In this document: positions 46,188 to 55,342 of the stretch, in pieces
Numbering within the stretch: position 1 is the stretch's first letter
Layout of the letters: each line of letters starts with the position of its first letter
NCBI RefSeq assembly: GCF_004293625.1
Contig: NZ_CP033040.1
Coordinates: 2,247,001 to 2,311,000 of the forward strand
Length of the DNA: 64,000 nt
Direction: 5' to 3'
Origin: Thiomicrorhabdus indica
Lineage (GTDB): Bacteria; Pseudomonadota; Gammaproteobacteria; Thiomicrospirales; Thiomicrospiraceae
Program-made: the position numbers and the translations under genes
Notes under the pieces: generated by a model
Told to the model about the DNA's origin: nothing
What the model saw: the letters and a program-made list of their open reading frames with translations, nothing else
Database searches by the model: none

Positions 46188-47507
46188 ATGATGACACCTA
46201 AAGAGATTGTTCACAGTCTAGACACTCACATTGTCGGTCAAAATGAAGCCAAACGTGCGGTAGCAATTGCCCTGCGTAATCGCTGGCGTCGTAGTCAATT
46301 AGCGGATGACCTAAAAACCGAAGTCACACCAAAAAATATTTTAATGATTGGTCCAACGGGGGTTGGTAAAACAGAAATTGCACGTCGTTTGGCAAAGCTC
46401 ACCAATGCACCCTTCCTGAAAATCGAAGCGACTAAATTCACTGAAGTAGGCTATGTCGGTCGTGATGTTGATTCGATCATTCGTGACTTGGCCGAAACAG
46501 CGGTCAAACTCACTCGCGAACAAGCGATGAAATCGGTCAAACGCCAAGCCGAAGATCGCGCAGAAGAAAAGATTTTAGACATTCTGCTTCCACCTGCTCG
46601 TGGTCGTGAAACCGATAGTTACGACAATATGGCCGACACTCGTCAAAAATTCCGTAAACGTCTGCGCGAAGGCGATTTAGACGACAAAGAAATCGAAATT
46701 GATTTAAGCACCGCTCCGAGCCAAGTCGAAATCATGGCACCTCCAGGCATGGAAGAGATGACTCAACAGTTACAAGGCATGTTTGAAGGACTTGGGCAAG
46801 GACGCAAAGAAAAACGTAAACTGCCTATTAAAGATGCGATGAAAGCGTTAATTGATGATGAAGCTGCCGCCCTAGTGAATGAAGAAGACATCAAGTCCAA
46901 AGCGATTGAAAATGTCGAACAAAATGGCATTGTCTTTATTGACGAAATCGACAAGGTTGCTAAAAACGCTGATAATTCAAGCGGCAGTGTTTCTCGTGAA
47001 GGTGTACAACGTGATTTACTACCTCTTATTGAAGGCTGTACGATTTCCACCAAGTACGGCATGATTAAAACCGACCATGTTCTGTTTATTGCTTCGGGAG
47101 CTTTCCATTTAGCAAAACCTTCTGATTTGATTCCAGAACTTCAGGGGAGATTGCCAATTCGCGTCGAGCTGCAGTCGTTACGCGTTGAAGATTTTGTTCG
47201 GATCTTAACCGAACCAAAAGCCTCACTCGTCACACAAGCGTGCGCACTTTTGGAAACCGAAGGCGTCAAACTCGATTTTACACCGGCCGGTATTCAACGC
47301 TTGGCAGAAATCGCACACCAAGTGAATGAAGGAACCGAAAATATTGGTGCGCGCCGTTTGCATACCGTTATGGAACGCCTTCTTGAAGAAGTCTCTTTTG
47401 AAGCCTCTGACATGTCAGGTCAAACTTTGGAAATCAATGCCGAATTTGTAGAGCAGCGTCTAGGTGAACTTTCAATTAACCAAGATTTATCGCAATATAT
47501 TCTGTAG
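46188..47507 (+). CDS. hslU: ATP-dependent protease ATPase subunit HslU
   Basis: AAA+ unfoldase that feeds substrates to HslV. The 439-residue product has Walker [15 protein letters not shown] (about residue 58), Walker [14 protein letters not shown], a central I domain (about 105-235), sensor GRLPIRVEL and [15 protein letters not shown] near the C-terminus, and ends QYIL as HslU must to dock on HslV. It leads a plus-strand unit with a DUF971 gene 12 bp behind. The palindrome at 47282 encodes Thr-Pro-Ala-Gly-Ile. Confidence 0.98.
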   Translation: MMTPKEIVHSLDTHIVGQNEAKRAVAIALRNRWRRSQLADDLKTEVTPKNILMIGPTGVGKTEIARRLAKLTNAPFLKIEATKFTEVGYVGRDVDSIIRDLAETAVKLTREQAMKSVKRQAEDRAEEKILDILLPPARGRETDSYDNMADTRQKFRKRLREGDLDDKEIEIDLSTAPSQVEIMAPPGMEEMTQQLQGMFEGLGQGRKEKRKLPIKDAMKALIDDEAAALVNEEDIKSKAIENVEQNGIVFIDEIDKVAKNADNSSGSVSREGVQRDLLPLIEGCTISTKYGMIKTDHVLFIASGAFHLAKPSDLIPELQGRLPIRVELQSLRVEDFVRILTEPKASLVTQACALLETEGVKLDFTPAGIQRLAEIAHQVNEGTENIGARRLHTVMERLLEEVSFEASDMSGQTLEINAEFVEQRLGELSINQDLSQYIL

Positions 47508-47519
47508 AGTTTACCTACT

Positions 47520-47906
47520 ATGAGCCATCCAAAACCGACAGACATAAAATTGCATCAAAAATCCCGCTATCTTGAGATTCATTTCGATAATGGCGAACAC
47601 TTTGATTTAAGTTGCGAGTTCTTGCGCGTCTATTCTCAATCGGCAGAAGTCACTGGTCATGCCCCAGGACAAGAAGTTCTTCAAGTCGGCAAAGAAAACG
47701 TCAATATTGATGCCATTACCCCTGTCGGTAATTACGCGGTAAAATTGCATTTTGATGATGGACATGACACAGGGCTGTATACTTGGGAACGACTTTACGA
47801 GCTTGGCAAAAACCAGCATAAATTTTGGATGGACTATTTGCGTGAACTGATGCGCGCCGGTCACTCTCATCCCGAACTCGACGCACTAAAAAAGCCAAAA
47901 TCTTAG
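47520..47906 (+). CDS. DUF971 (gamma-butyrobetaine hydroxylase-like N-terminal domain) protein
   Basis: A 128-residue protein with the DUF971 fold: HFDNGEHFDLSCEFLRVYS, then INIDAITPVGNYAVKLHFDDGH and GLYTWERLYEL. The family gene commonly follows hslU in Gammaproteobacteria, and related domains occur in iron-sulfur and carnitine-pathway proteins. Its function is not established. It sits 12 bp after hslU, so it shares the transcript. Confidence 0.88.
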   Translation: MSHPKPTDIKLHQKSRYLEIHFDNGEHFDLSCEFLRVYSQSAEVTGHAPGQEVLQVGKENVNIDAITPVGNYAVKLHFDDGHDTGLYTWERLYELGKNQHKFWMDYLRELMRAGHSHPELDALKKPKS

Positions 47907-47946
47907 AGAACTTTACATGAGTAAGAGATAGAGCATAAATTGAGAA

Positions 47947-48007
47947 AAAATTCTTTCTAGCTAGGCACCGAGTGCCCTTTAGGAATCACAATGCTAGGGA
48001 GAATTTT
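47947..48007. repeat. long imperfect hairpin with inner hairpin, upstream of ubiE
   Basis: Arms AAAATTCTTTCTAGC (47947-47961) and GCTAGGGAGAATTTT (47993-48007) pair over 15 bp with two G-U pairs. The loop contains a second hairpin GGCAC / GTGCC (47964-47976). It lies between the DUF971 gene and ubiE. It could terminate the hslU transcript or be a small mobile palindrome. Confidence 0.6.
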
Positions 48008-48080
48008 AGCCAATTTTGGTTATTTACGATCTCCTGTTTATACTCTTTGAATGCAAAGATCTCTTAATTAAGGAACCACT

Positions 48081-48833
48081 ATGAACGACAAGAAATCCAC
48101 AATCGACTTCGGTTTTAGCGAAGTCCCAGTCAGTGACAAAGTGAAACGCGTCAAAGGTGTTTTTGATTCAGTCGCCGGCAACTACGACATTATGAATGAT
48201 GTAATGTCTATGGGAATTCACCGTTTATGGAAGCGTCAAACCATTGATTTAAGTGGTGTTCGTCCAGGCAATAAAGTCTTGGACTTAGCAGGTGGAACCG
48301 GTGATTTGACCAAAGCCTTTGCAAAACGCGTAGGCAAAGACGGTAAAGTCGTTCTGGCAGACATCAATGAATCTATGGTTCGCGTGGGTCGGGACCGTTT
48401 AATTGATGAAGGCATTGGAGGCAATGTTGAATACACTATTACCAATGCAGAAGCCCTAGCCTTTCCTGATAATACCTTCGACATTGCGACCATTGCATTT
48501 GGGTTGCGAAACGTTACTCACAAAGACGTCGCTTTAGCGGAACTCTGCCGAGTACTCAAACCCGGAGGACAGCTATTGGTGCTCGAATTCTCAAAAGTCA
48601 CCAACCCTGCACTGTCCAAGTTGTACGATTTTTATTCATTCAATATTTTGCCGAAAATGGGTAAAGTCATTGCCAATGACGAAGCCAGCTATCAATATTT
48701 AGCCGAATCGATTCGCATGCACCCTGACCAAGAAACCCTGAAAAAAATGATGTTAGATGCCGGTTTTGATAAAGCAGAATATCTAAACTTCACCCAAGGG
48801 ATTGTCGCATTGCACCGTGGCTGGAAATACTGA
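48081..48833 (+). CDS. ubiE: ubiquinone/menaquinone C-methyltransferase UbiE
   Basis: SAM-dependent C-methyltransferase of quinone synthesis. The 250-residue protein has the UbiE motifs [14 protein letters not shown], the SAM-binding [15 protein letters not shown], and [20 protein letters not shown] precedes the ATG. First of ubiE-ubiJ-ubiB, the conserved gammaproteobacterial order. Confidence 0.97.
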   Translation: MNDKKSTIDFGFSEVPVSDKVKRVKGVFDSVAGNYDIMNDVMSMGIHRLWKRQTIDLSGVRPGNKVLDLAGGTGDLTKAFAKRVGKDGKVVLADINESMVRVGRDRLIDEGIGGNVEYTITNAEALAFPDNTFDIATIAFGLRNVTHKDVALAELCRVLKPGGQLLVLEFSKVTNPALSKLYDFYSFNILPKMGKVIANDEASYQYLAESIRMHPDQETLKKMMLDAGFDKAEYLNFTQGIVALHRGWKY

Positions 48834-48896
48834 ACCGAGTGAACACTCTGATTCCAAGCTAATGCATTAAAATCATTTGTGTCTAAGGAGAATCTT

Positions 48897-49556
48897 GTGA
48901 CCGAATTTGAAGAACCATCGTTCAGTGCTTCCGAGACAATTCCTCGTGGACAAATTGCATTTGCTCAGCTCTTGGAAACACTCTTTAATAGCGCAAAAAC
49001 ATTTGATGCTTTTCAAGCCGCGGACCTTTTCTCATTAGCACCTTCTGTGATTGAGATTGAAGTCCAACCTGCGCCTTACAAAGCATTTATTTTAATTAAT
49101 GAATCAAGCCTTACTGTTCAAAGTCAGCTGAATGGCCAAGCAGACTGCCAAATTAAAGCTGGCATTTCTAATTGGGCAAGCTTAAATAGTTTCATTGATG
49201 CGAGCGAGCACCCTGTAGAGATCGAATTTGAGCGTTTCGAAATTCAAGGAAACCATGAACTTGCTGAAAATTTTTTACGTGCATTGAATCTCATGGAACT
49301 GGACTGGGAAGAAAAACTCTCTCAGTACACAGGGGATTTAATCGCTCATCAAATTGGTCAAAAAACTCGCCAGTGGCACCGCTATAAAAAATCTACCGGC
49401 CGGCAAATAATCGAAATGTTTGAAGAATATCTAAAACATGAGCTTCGAATCGGTCCAAGCCGTTTAGAAATGCAGACTTGGCAAACTCAGCTAGAAGAAC
49501 TTGAACAACAAACTCAAACGCTTTTACAGCGTGCAAAACGCCTAAAGCCGAAATAA
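48897..49556 (+). CDS. ubiJ: ubiquinone biosynthesis accessory factor UbiJ
   Basis: SCP2-domain protein (domain about residues 25-120) that helps organise the aerobic ubiquinone biosynthesis complex, with a C-terminal coiled coil (about 190-215). I choose the GTG at 48897 because AAGGAG lies 6 bp upstream, giving 219 residues; an in-frame GTG at 48879 has no ribosome binding site. Its position between ubiE and ubiB supports the call. A near-copy ACCGGCCGGC lies at 49395. Confidence 0.88.
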   Translation: MTEFEEPSFSASETIPRGQIAFAQLLETLFNSAKTFDAFQAADLFSLAPSVIEIEVQPAPYKAFILINESSLTVQSQLNGQADCQIKAGISNWASLNSFIDASEHPVEIEFERFEIQGNHELAENFLRALNLMELDWEEKLSQYTGDLIAHQIGQKTRQWHRYKKSTGRQIIEMFEEYLKHELRIGPSRLEMQTWQTQLEELEQQTQTLLQRAKRLKPK

Positions 49557-49644
49557 TGAAAATAAACAAACAGATGCAATAAACATCTGACAAAACAACC
49601 CTTACAACAAACGCCAACCTGATTTACTTGCTTCGAGCGCTTCT

Positions 49645-51267
49645 ATGACGAATTCCTTAAAACAATTTTTCCGCCTTATTAAAATCAACAGAGTATTGAG
49701 CCACTACGAAATCGATAAGATGGTTCTGGCCAATACCAAATACGCTTGGCTGGTTTGGCTTAATCGCATTTTGCCATGGAACTGGAAACGTGCTTCACAA
49801 CTTAACCGAGGTGAACGCATTCGCCTAGCACTTGAGGAACTAGGACCAATCTTTATTAAACTTGGTCAAGCACTGTCCACCCGAAAAGACTTACTCCCTC
49901 ACGATATTGCAATTGAGCTCTCTAAACTCCAAGACGATTGCCCACCTTTTGATCAAGATCATTCACGAGAAATTATCGAGCAAGCACTCAAACAACCCAT
50001 TGAAGAAGCTTATGCCGAATTTGATCCTGTCCCAATGGCATCTGCATCGATTGCGCAAGTTCATGCCGCAAAATTGCACAGTGGTACAGATGTAGTGGTG
50101 AAAGTCGTTCGGCCAGACATCAAACCGGTCATTGAGCAAGATGTTGCAATCATGTATGTTCTGGCTGGTCTTTTTGAAAAAGCCGTAAAAATTGCCAAAC
50201 GTCTGCATCCGGTTGAAGTCGTCGCCGAATTTGAAAAAACCATCTTAGATGAACTGGATATGATTCGCGAAGCGGCAAATGCAGCACAGCTAAAGCGTAA
50301 TTTTGACGGTTCTGACTTGCTTTATGTCCCCGAAATTTACTGGTCACACACTTCTGAACGCGTCATGACGATGGAAAGAATCTACGGAATTCGTATTTCA
50401 GAAACTGAAAAATTGATTGAAGCAGGAATCGATTTGACAGATTTATCGGCCAAAGGTGTGATTATTTTCTTCACTCAAGTTTTTCGTCACAACTTCTTCC
50501 ATGCGGACATGCACCCTGGAAATATTTTTGTCCTGCCTGATGGTCGTTATGCGGCAATTGATTTCGGTATTATGGGAACCTTGGCACCGGAAGATCAGCG
50601 CTACCTAGCAGAAAACTTTCTAGCCTTCTTTAACCGCGACTATCTGCGCGTGTCAGAACTACACATTGAATCTGAATGGGTGCCAAAAGATACGCGTGTG
50701 AATGAGTTAGAATCGGCGATTCGCTCCGTCTGTGAACCAATTTGGGATCGCCCCTTAAAAGATATCTCTTTTGGGCTGGTTTTGATGCGACTTTTCCAAA
50801 CCGCTCGTCGCTTTGGAATGGAGATTCAACCACAATTGGTTTTATTGCAAAAAACTCTACTGAACATCGAAGGTTTAGGTCGTCAATTGGATGACGAATT
50901 AGACCTTTGGGATACAGCAAAACCTTTCTTGGAAGACTGGATGCAAGATCGAGTTGGACCAAAAGGTCTCGCGAAAAACATTAAAACCAATCTTCCTTTC
51001 TGGATGGAGCAAGCCCCTACTATCCCGGGATTGGTTCACAGCACTTTACACAAACTCTCTCACCAAGGTTTAACGATTCAGTCAGAACAGATTCAACATT
51101 TGGAAGCTAAAATTGAAGAACAGAATCGTCAGCAGCGTAATCGAGCCTTTGCAGTTATCTTAGGGATTGCAGGTTTACTGATTTTTGACCAATTGTATTA
51201 CAGTGACTGGCAAAACCTTGCGTATGTGGCTTGGGCATTCGCGACTTGGCTAGTCATAAAAAAATAA
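49645..51267 (+). CDS. ubiB: ubiquinone biosynthesis regulatory protein kinase UbiB
   Basis: ABC1/ADCK-family atypical kinase-like ATPase needed for ubiquinone synthesis. The 540-residue product has the KxGQ motif in GPIFIKLGQALSTRKDLLP, the ASIAQVHAA loop that replaces the glycine-rich loop, HADMHPGNIFV (catalytic loop) and AIDFGIMG (metal-binding Asp). One or two C-terminal transmembrane helices (about residues 495-538) anchor it to the inner membrane. Third gene of ubiE-ubiJ-ubiB. Confidence 0.97.
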   Translation: MTNSLKQFFRLIKINRVLSHYEIDKMVLANTKYAWLVWLNRILPWNWKRASQLNRGERIRLALEELGPIFIKLGQALSTRKDLLPHDIAIELSKLQDDCPPFDQDHSREIIEQALKQPIEEAYAEFDPVPMASASIAQVHAAKLHSGTDVVVKVVRPDIKPVIEQDVAIMYVLAGLFEKAVKIAKRLHPVEVVAEFEKTILDELDMIREAANAAQLKRNFDGSDLLYVPEIYWSHTSERVMTMERIYGIRISETEKLIEAGIDLTDLSAKGVIIFFTQVFRHNFFHADMHPGNIFVLPDGRYAAIDFGIMGTLAPEDQRYLAENFLAFFNRDYLRVSELHIESEWVPKDTRVNELESAIRSVCEPIWDRPLKDISFGLVLMRLFQTARRFGMEIQPQLVLLQKTLLNIEGLGRQLDDELDLWDTAKPFLEDWMQDRVGPKGLAKNIKTNLPFWMEQAPTIPGLVHSTLHKLSHQGLTIQSEQIQHLEAKIEEQNRQQRNRAFAVILGIAGLLIFDQLYYSDWQNLAYVAWAFATWLVIKK

Positions 51268-51281
51268 CATTGGAATAAGCA

Positions 51282-52040
51282 ATGAATCAGTTTTCTCAAA
51301 ACTTAAAGATGCGTTTACAACCCAAACGAAATGGTTCATTGCCCAAATTTACTAACCACTTCGCCAACCGCACTTCCAAGTGGATAGTTACCTCTATTCT
51401 TTCTGTTTGTTTGCTGTCCATTGTTTTACTCACTGGTTGCACAACCCCTTACCCACTCAATATGAGCGAAGAGCAGTGGCAACAGCTTTCCAAAGATCAA
51501 CAAACTCAATTACTTCTCGAAGAACAAAAGCATCGCGCCGAACAGGCCAAAGCGCAGCAAATTGCCGATAATCGAGCTCGAGAGTTACGCTTACAAGCTG
51601 AAATTTCTGAACAGAAACGCCTAGAGAAACTATATGCTAATCCAGAAAATGGCGGTGTCTTACGCGTGAATATTGAAGGGGGTCAATGGATTGAGCGCAA
51701 AAAAAACTATCGCATCCAAGCCGATACTTTCCGCATTGCACGCGGCGAAAAAAAGCAAATTGAGCTTTCTCTAGTAAATCCCAAAGGCTACACCTACCGT
51801 CGAAATGTTTGGGTGGAATACAGAATAGATGGCGATGCACTTTATCTCAAAGAACATCGTTATGATGACAATCAAATGACTCTGTTAAATCGAAATCAGT
51901 GGGCTTGTGGCGACTATTACCGCTCAACATTAAAAGACAGTTATCAAACCATTAAGGTTCAACTGTCGGTATTTGAAACCGGTTCTCGCCACAATTGTCA
52001 TGGTCACTCGCCAAAGTTCCGTATTCCGCCCATGAGATAG
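51282..52040 (+). CDS. putative lipoprotein of unknown function
   Basis: A 252-residue protein. After a 35-residue basic N-terminal extension comes a hydrophobic segment and a lipobox LTGC (about residue 53), which predicts a lipid-anchored envelope protein. A Gln/Glu/Lys-rich coiled coil (about residues 60-115) follows, then a beta-rich domain with GGVLRVNIEGGQWI and a pair of cysteines. The coiled coil may span the periplasm. It lies 15 bp after ubiB. I do not recognise the family. Confidence 0.65.
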   Translation: MNQFSQNLKMRLQPKRNGSLPKFTNHFANRTSKWIVTSILSVCLLSIVLLTGCTTPYPLNMSEEQWQQLSKDQQTQLLLEEQKHRAEQAKAQQIADNRARELRLQAEISEQKRLEKLYANPENGGVLRVNIEGGQWIERKKNYRIQADTFRIARGEKKQIELSLVNPKGYTYRRNVWVEYRIDGDALYLKEHRYDDNQMTLLNRNQWACGDYYRSTLKDSYQTIKVQLSVFETGSRHNCHGHSPKFRIPPMR

Positions 52041-52124
52041 TATGAAATAGTCCCTTCATTTTGTTTGCAAATTTTTCGAATAGAATTCAAACTTCATAAC
52101 CAAAATAAAAACGAGGAGTCCTTG

Positions 52125-52709
52125 ATGCGATTCAACCTATTCCAAACCGACATTTGGTCCACCGCCAATGCCATAAAAACAAAACTTTCAATGATCGGTT
52201 TAGTGGTGCTCACCAGTTTCTCATTGAATACGTCAGCCAATGAAATTCTTCCTCTTGCCGTTGATTTACAAAAAAGTGGCCAAGTGGCTGCCAAAAATAA
52301 AGTACCTGTGGTCATTTTCGCCACCGCGACATGGTGTAACTACTGTAAAAAACTTGAACAAAATATTCTTGAGCCGCTTTTGGAAACAACCGACATAGAA
52401 AAATATGCTGAATTCAGCCAGCTCGTTATGGATAAAAGCCACTGGAAAATGAAAGACTTCCAAGGTCGTGAAATCGAGATGAAAACTTTACCAGATAAAT
52501 TAGGAGTAATTGTTGCACCAACCACCCTCTTTTTTGATGGGGAAGGCAATCAAATCGCTGAACCGATTATTGGACTTACACTTGAAGAGTTTTATCCGGG
52601 GAACTTAGAACGTGGGATTAACAATGCACTCAAAGCCCTAGGCAACCCGAAAAGACTGGATATCTACAAAATGGTAGAAGAGAGCAAAGTCGATTATCAA
52701 GCACGATAA
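52125..52709 (+). CDS. periplasmic thioredoxin-fold protein
   Basis: A 194-residue protein with an N-terminal hydrophobic export segment (about residues 20-43) and a thioredoxin-like domain containing the redox motif ATWCNYCKKLE (CNYC, about residue 76). VAPTTLFFDGEGN includes the cis-proline typical of the fold. It resembles thioredoxin_7/SoxW-like reductants; a role in reducing envelope disulfides is inferred. GAGGAG lies 6 bp before the ATG at 52125; an earlier in-frame ATG lacks one. Confidence 0.8.
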   Translation: MRFNLFQTDIWSTANAIKTKLSMIGLVVLTSFSLNTSANEILPLAVDLQKSGQVAAKNKVPVVIFATATWCNYCKKLEQNILEPLLETTDIEKYAEFSQLVMDKSHWKMKDFQGREIEMKTLPDKLGVIVAPTTLFFDGEGNQIAEPIIGLTLEEFYPGNLERGINNALKALGNPKRLDIYKMVEESKVDYQAR

Positions 52710-52794
52710 TCAGAAGTTCCTTTGCAAAACTGGTCAGCATTGATTTCAAGACTGATAACCTTTTCTAGTTCTAAAGCCTTTTGGCTATTTACAA

Positions 52795-53352
52795 CTAATT
52801 TCTTCGCATTCTTGGCTCACTAAACAGCGGAGCCAAGAGTTGTACATCCTTATCGATATCCATTTTCAGAATCAATTCATCATACGAATCAATTGGCCGA
52901 ACATCGACAATCGCACTATCTGATTTTGGCAAATAAGTCACCAAAGTGACATCATAGCGCTCAATGACTTTATCTAAATCGCGTGCGCGATGCACTTTCA
53001 AAATAAACGACCCGGTCAATACCGCATTATGACCGGTTTGACGATTTAGCATCACAGGCATAAACTCAACCGACTGTTTGATTAATGGCGCGCACTGCTG
53101 GGTTCCATACCACGGTTCAGACGTTTGATACACATACCAACCACCATGTCGTTCAAGCAAAGGCATTTTCATACCGGCCGGTAAATCCTCAGGCGCTTTC
53201 ATGGCCGCGATTCTTAAAGGTTGTAATTTATAGGATTCAAAACCGGCCATTTTTTGGACCAACTGACAAGCTTGCGTGTAAGCCAACACTTGGCCTGTGT
53301 TGAATGCAAGGCCAAACGCAACCAAATACGGCAACCCGCGAGTGAATTTCAT
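52795..53352 (-). CDS. exported protein of unknown function, CsiV-like
   Basis: About 185 residues from the ATG at 53352, with a signal peptide ending in VLA. The protein has FILKVHRARDLDKVIERYDV and MDIDKDVQLLAPLF stretches and three cysteines. The FILKVHRARDL pattern is loosely reminiscent of CsiV/DUF-type periplasmic proteins, but I cannot place it firmly. The longer frame begins with TTG at 53457 and is less likely. The palindrome at 53173 is read as Leu-Pro-Ala-Gly. Confidence 0.55.
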   Translation of the reverse strand: MKFTRGLPYLVAFGLAFNTGQVLAYTQACQLVQKMAGFESYKLQPLRIAAMKAPEDLPAGMKMPLLERHGGWYVYQTSEPWYGTQQCAPLIKQSVEFMPVMLNRQTGHNAVLTGSFILKVHRARDLDKVIERYDVTLVTYLPKSDSAIVDVRPIDSYDELILKMDIDKDVQLLAPLFSEPRMRRN

Positions 53353-53480
53353 AATTTTTGTTTTTAACAACACAACTTGCTCACAATTTATGAGTATGTA
53401 AATTTTATGATTGTTTTTTAAGTTTTCAGGCGTTAACTCACTATCAGCTAACGCCAACTTTCCCCTTCGAAGTAAGTCCT

Positions 53481-53569
53481 AGTCCAACTTAGCGAAAGCC
53501 TCTGAATAGCGATGAGCTGTCCGAGCGAAGCGAGTTCGAAATCGCCAGAGGCTAAGCGCTAGTTGGACT
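53481..53569. repeat. long imperfect inverted repeat, intergenic
   Basis: Two 24-nt arms (53481-53504, starting AGTCCAACTTAGCG; 53546-53569, ending AGTTGGACT) pair with only small mismatches around a 41-nt loop. The loop contains repeated GAGCGAAGCGAG. It lies in the 473-bp gap between the exported-protein gene and gspN, where no gene is supported. Confidence 0.75.
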
Positions 53570-53598
53570 GAACGAAACGAGCTGGGGCTGTTTTCTTT

Positions 53599-53695
53599 CT
53601 TGGCTCTTCGCCAAGTTCTTCGTGTGGTTCGTTTCTCGACTTACCCCTTCGGGCGTCAAGTTCTTTGTGTCTTTTGTCAGTACAAAGAAATGAAC
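53599..53695. repeat. nested hairpins next to the inverted repeat
   Basis: A perfect CTTGGC / GCCAAG hairpin (53599-53615) is followed by nested arms: GTTCGTTTCT (53627-53636) with AGAAATGAAC (53686-53695), and TTCTTTGT (53661-53668) with ACAAAGAA (53682-53689). No long open frame. It may be a relic of a mobile sequence or a structured non-coding RNA. Confidence 0.5.
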
Positions 53696-53825
53696 AAAAA
53701 ACTGTTAGTAAGGCTTCAAACTTAACACTAAAATCAAAAGTGAAAATTGAACCTTACCAATCACATAATTTACTTACCCCAATTTATTTATTAAACCGAC
53801 TTAAAAATCACAAAACGCGAACAGT

Positions 53826-54683
53826 TTACGGCATTCTCAATTGCTTCAAGTTACCGTTTAAAGTCATCTTCGCTTGCGTTGGTGAAATTTGTGGCAACAA
53901 ATGTGCAAAATCCGGCATTTGCTCAGCAGATTTCGCATTAACGACAACCTCACCCTCATAATACCCAAAATCAGCCGTTTTCGGTTTCGCCTTTAACACG
54001 CCCTTCCCATTGATTTCCCAACCAGACTCTTGTCCTGAAATACTCCACTCAATCACCTGAGTCTCTTCATTGGGCATAAAAAAAGTAACCGTTAATGGCG
54101 GCATTGAGACCCCCATAGTCGACAAATTTTTCACCAACAAACGCCCATCAATTGCCGTCACCAAAGAACTTGGTGACCAACTCACCTCCATTTTCTTTGA
54201 AGTAACATCCGCTTGCACTTCAAAAGGAACTCTCGCGAAAGGAGCCAACCATGCCAGAAAATTTTTAACATCCATCTCAAACGAATGCGTTTTGAAATGA
54301 ACTTGTTCCTGCATCCAAGAACGTTCAATTTCACCTTGCCACTGCCCAAACTGCGTTTGCCACTTTAAAACTGGAGAAAGTGAATTCAATAAACTTGCTG
54401 GTGATTGTTCCCACTTAAGACGACCTAGGTTCAATTCCTCAGACTGCTTATCAAGTGCCCAATTTAATTGCGTCTCACCTTCCCAAATTCCCCCTTGAGA
54501 AGATTCAAAGGATAAGTTTTTCAAATCAGGCGGAAGCAACTCTTCAGCCGAATTTAAAAGCGGTGAAATGGGCAAGTGCCAAATCACAGAAAATACAAAA
54601 ACAAGGCTTAACGATAAAACCCAAAACCATTTAGGAAGAAGCCCAGGGCTTTTAGATGCATTGGATGATGATTGTTCGTTCAT
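53826..54683 (-). CDS. gspN: type II secretion system protein N
   Basis: About 285 residues: a short cytoplasmic start, one N-terminal transmembrane helix (WFWVLSLSLVFVFSVIWHLP, about residues 18-37), and a periplasmic part with SSQGGIWEGETQL and LRLLPP-like GspN features. GspN is an accessory inner-membrane component found in some type II systems. It is last in the gsp run, separated from gspM by a 110-bp gap. The ATG at 54683 (MNEQSSS) is preferred over an upstream TTG. Confidence 0.82.
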   Translation of the reverse strand: MNEQSSSNASKSPGLLPKWFWVLSLSLVFVFSVIWHLPISPLLNSAEELLPPDLKNLSFESSQGGIWEGETQLNWALDKQSEELNLGRLKWEQSPASLLNSLSPVLKWQTQFGQWQGEIERSWMQEQVHFKTHSFEMDVKNFLAWLAPFARVPFEVQADVTSKKMEVSWSPSSLVTAIDGRLLVKNLSTMGVSMPPLTVTFFMPNEETQVIEWSISGQESGWEINGKGVLKAKPKTADFGYYEGEVVVNAKSAEQMPDFAHLLPQISPTQAKMTLNGNLKQLRMP

Positions 54684-54793
54684 AAAAATACTGACCAATT
54701 AATAATTTCATTTTCGTTGCCTAAAGAGCCTCTGTTAGCTAAATCGAGTCAGACGCTTAGGCAAAACGCTTACCAACGTTGGAAGGCTAAAAC

Positions 54794-55342
54794 TTATGGT
54801 GCACAGGTTATTTCTGCATCGATTTTTCCTCGCTCAAGCTGTTCCAATTCAAACTGATCTATCTGAACCCCTTTCGCTTCAATCGCTTGCAACCACTTAA
54901 ACACTTTTACTGCATTTGCTGACTTTAAAGAAACTTTGACACCTTTTGCTGTACCTTTCATTTCTTTTAAAGCATTCTGTGTTTTATATACCGAAAGTTG
55001 CTGATTTAGAAATGCCATTAATTGGTTATTGTCCGAAAATTCAGATTTAGGAGCCTTTGGTGTGGATGCCATCGCATAAGATGAAGTTTTCCACTCTGGA
55101 ATTTGTTCATTCAGCCATTGCCATTGAGTTTGGGCAAGCTGCAAACGTTGTTGCGCTTCGCGCTTTTGAAGCTGAATGGGTTCCCACACGGTGCTGTAGA
55201 GTATAAATAACAGCAAAAAAACAGCTAAAAACCCTAATAATTTTTGCTCTCGAGGCGCCAACTGCAACCAATATTGACCGGCCGGTGAAGTTAGAAACCT
55301 CTGCTGACCAATCATAATCAAACGAGCAATCTTAGCGAACAT
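54794..55342 (-). CDS. gspM: type II secretion system protein M
   Basis: A 182-residue inner-membrane assembly protein with one transmembrane helix (LLGFLAVFLLLFILYSTVW, about residues 35-53), a coiled coil, and a small ferredoxin-like periplasmic domain. REQKLLGFLAV just before the helix is typical. It overlaps gspL by 11 bp and should pair with GspL in the inner-membrane platform. The palindrome at 55277 is read as Ser-Pro-Ala-Gly-Gln. Confidence 0.9.
   Translation of the reverse strand: MFAKIARLIMIGQQRFLTSPAGQYWLQLAPREQKLLGFLAVFLLLFILYSTVWEPIQLQKREAQQRLQLAQTQWQWLNEQIPEWKTSSYAMASTPKAPKSEFSDNNQLMAFLNQQLSVYKTQNALKEMKGTAKGVKVSLKSANAVKVFKWLQAIEAKGVQIDQFELEQLERGKIDAEITCAP

Noticed and set aside
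54719-54762. GCCTAA / TTAGGC hairpin between gspM and gspN as a terminator
   Set aside because: Short stem with a long loop and no T run on the minus strand.
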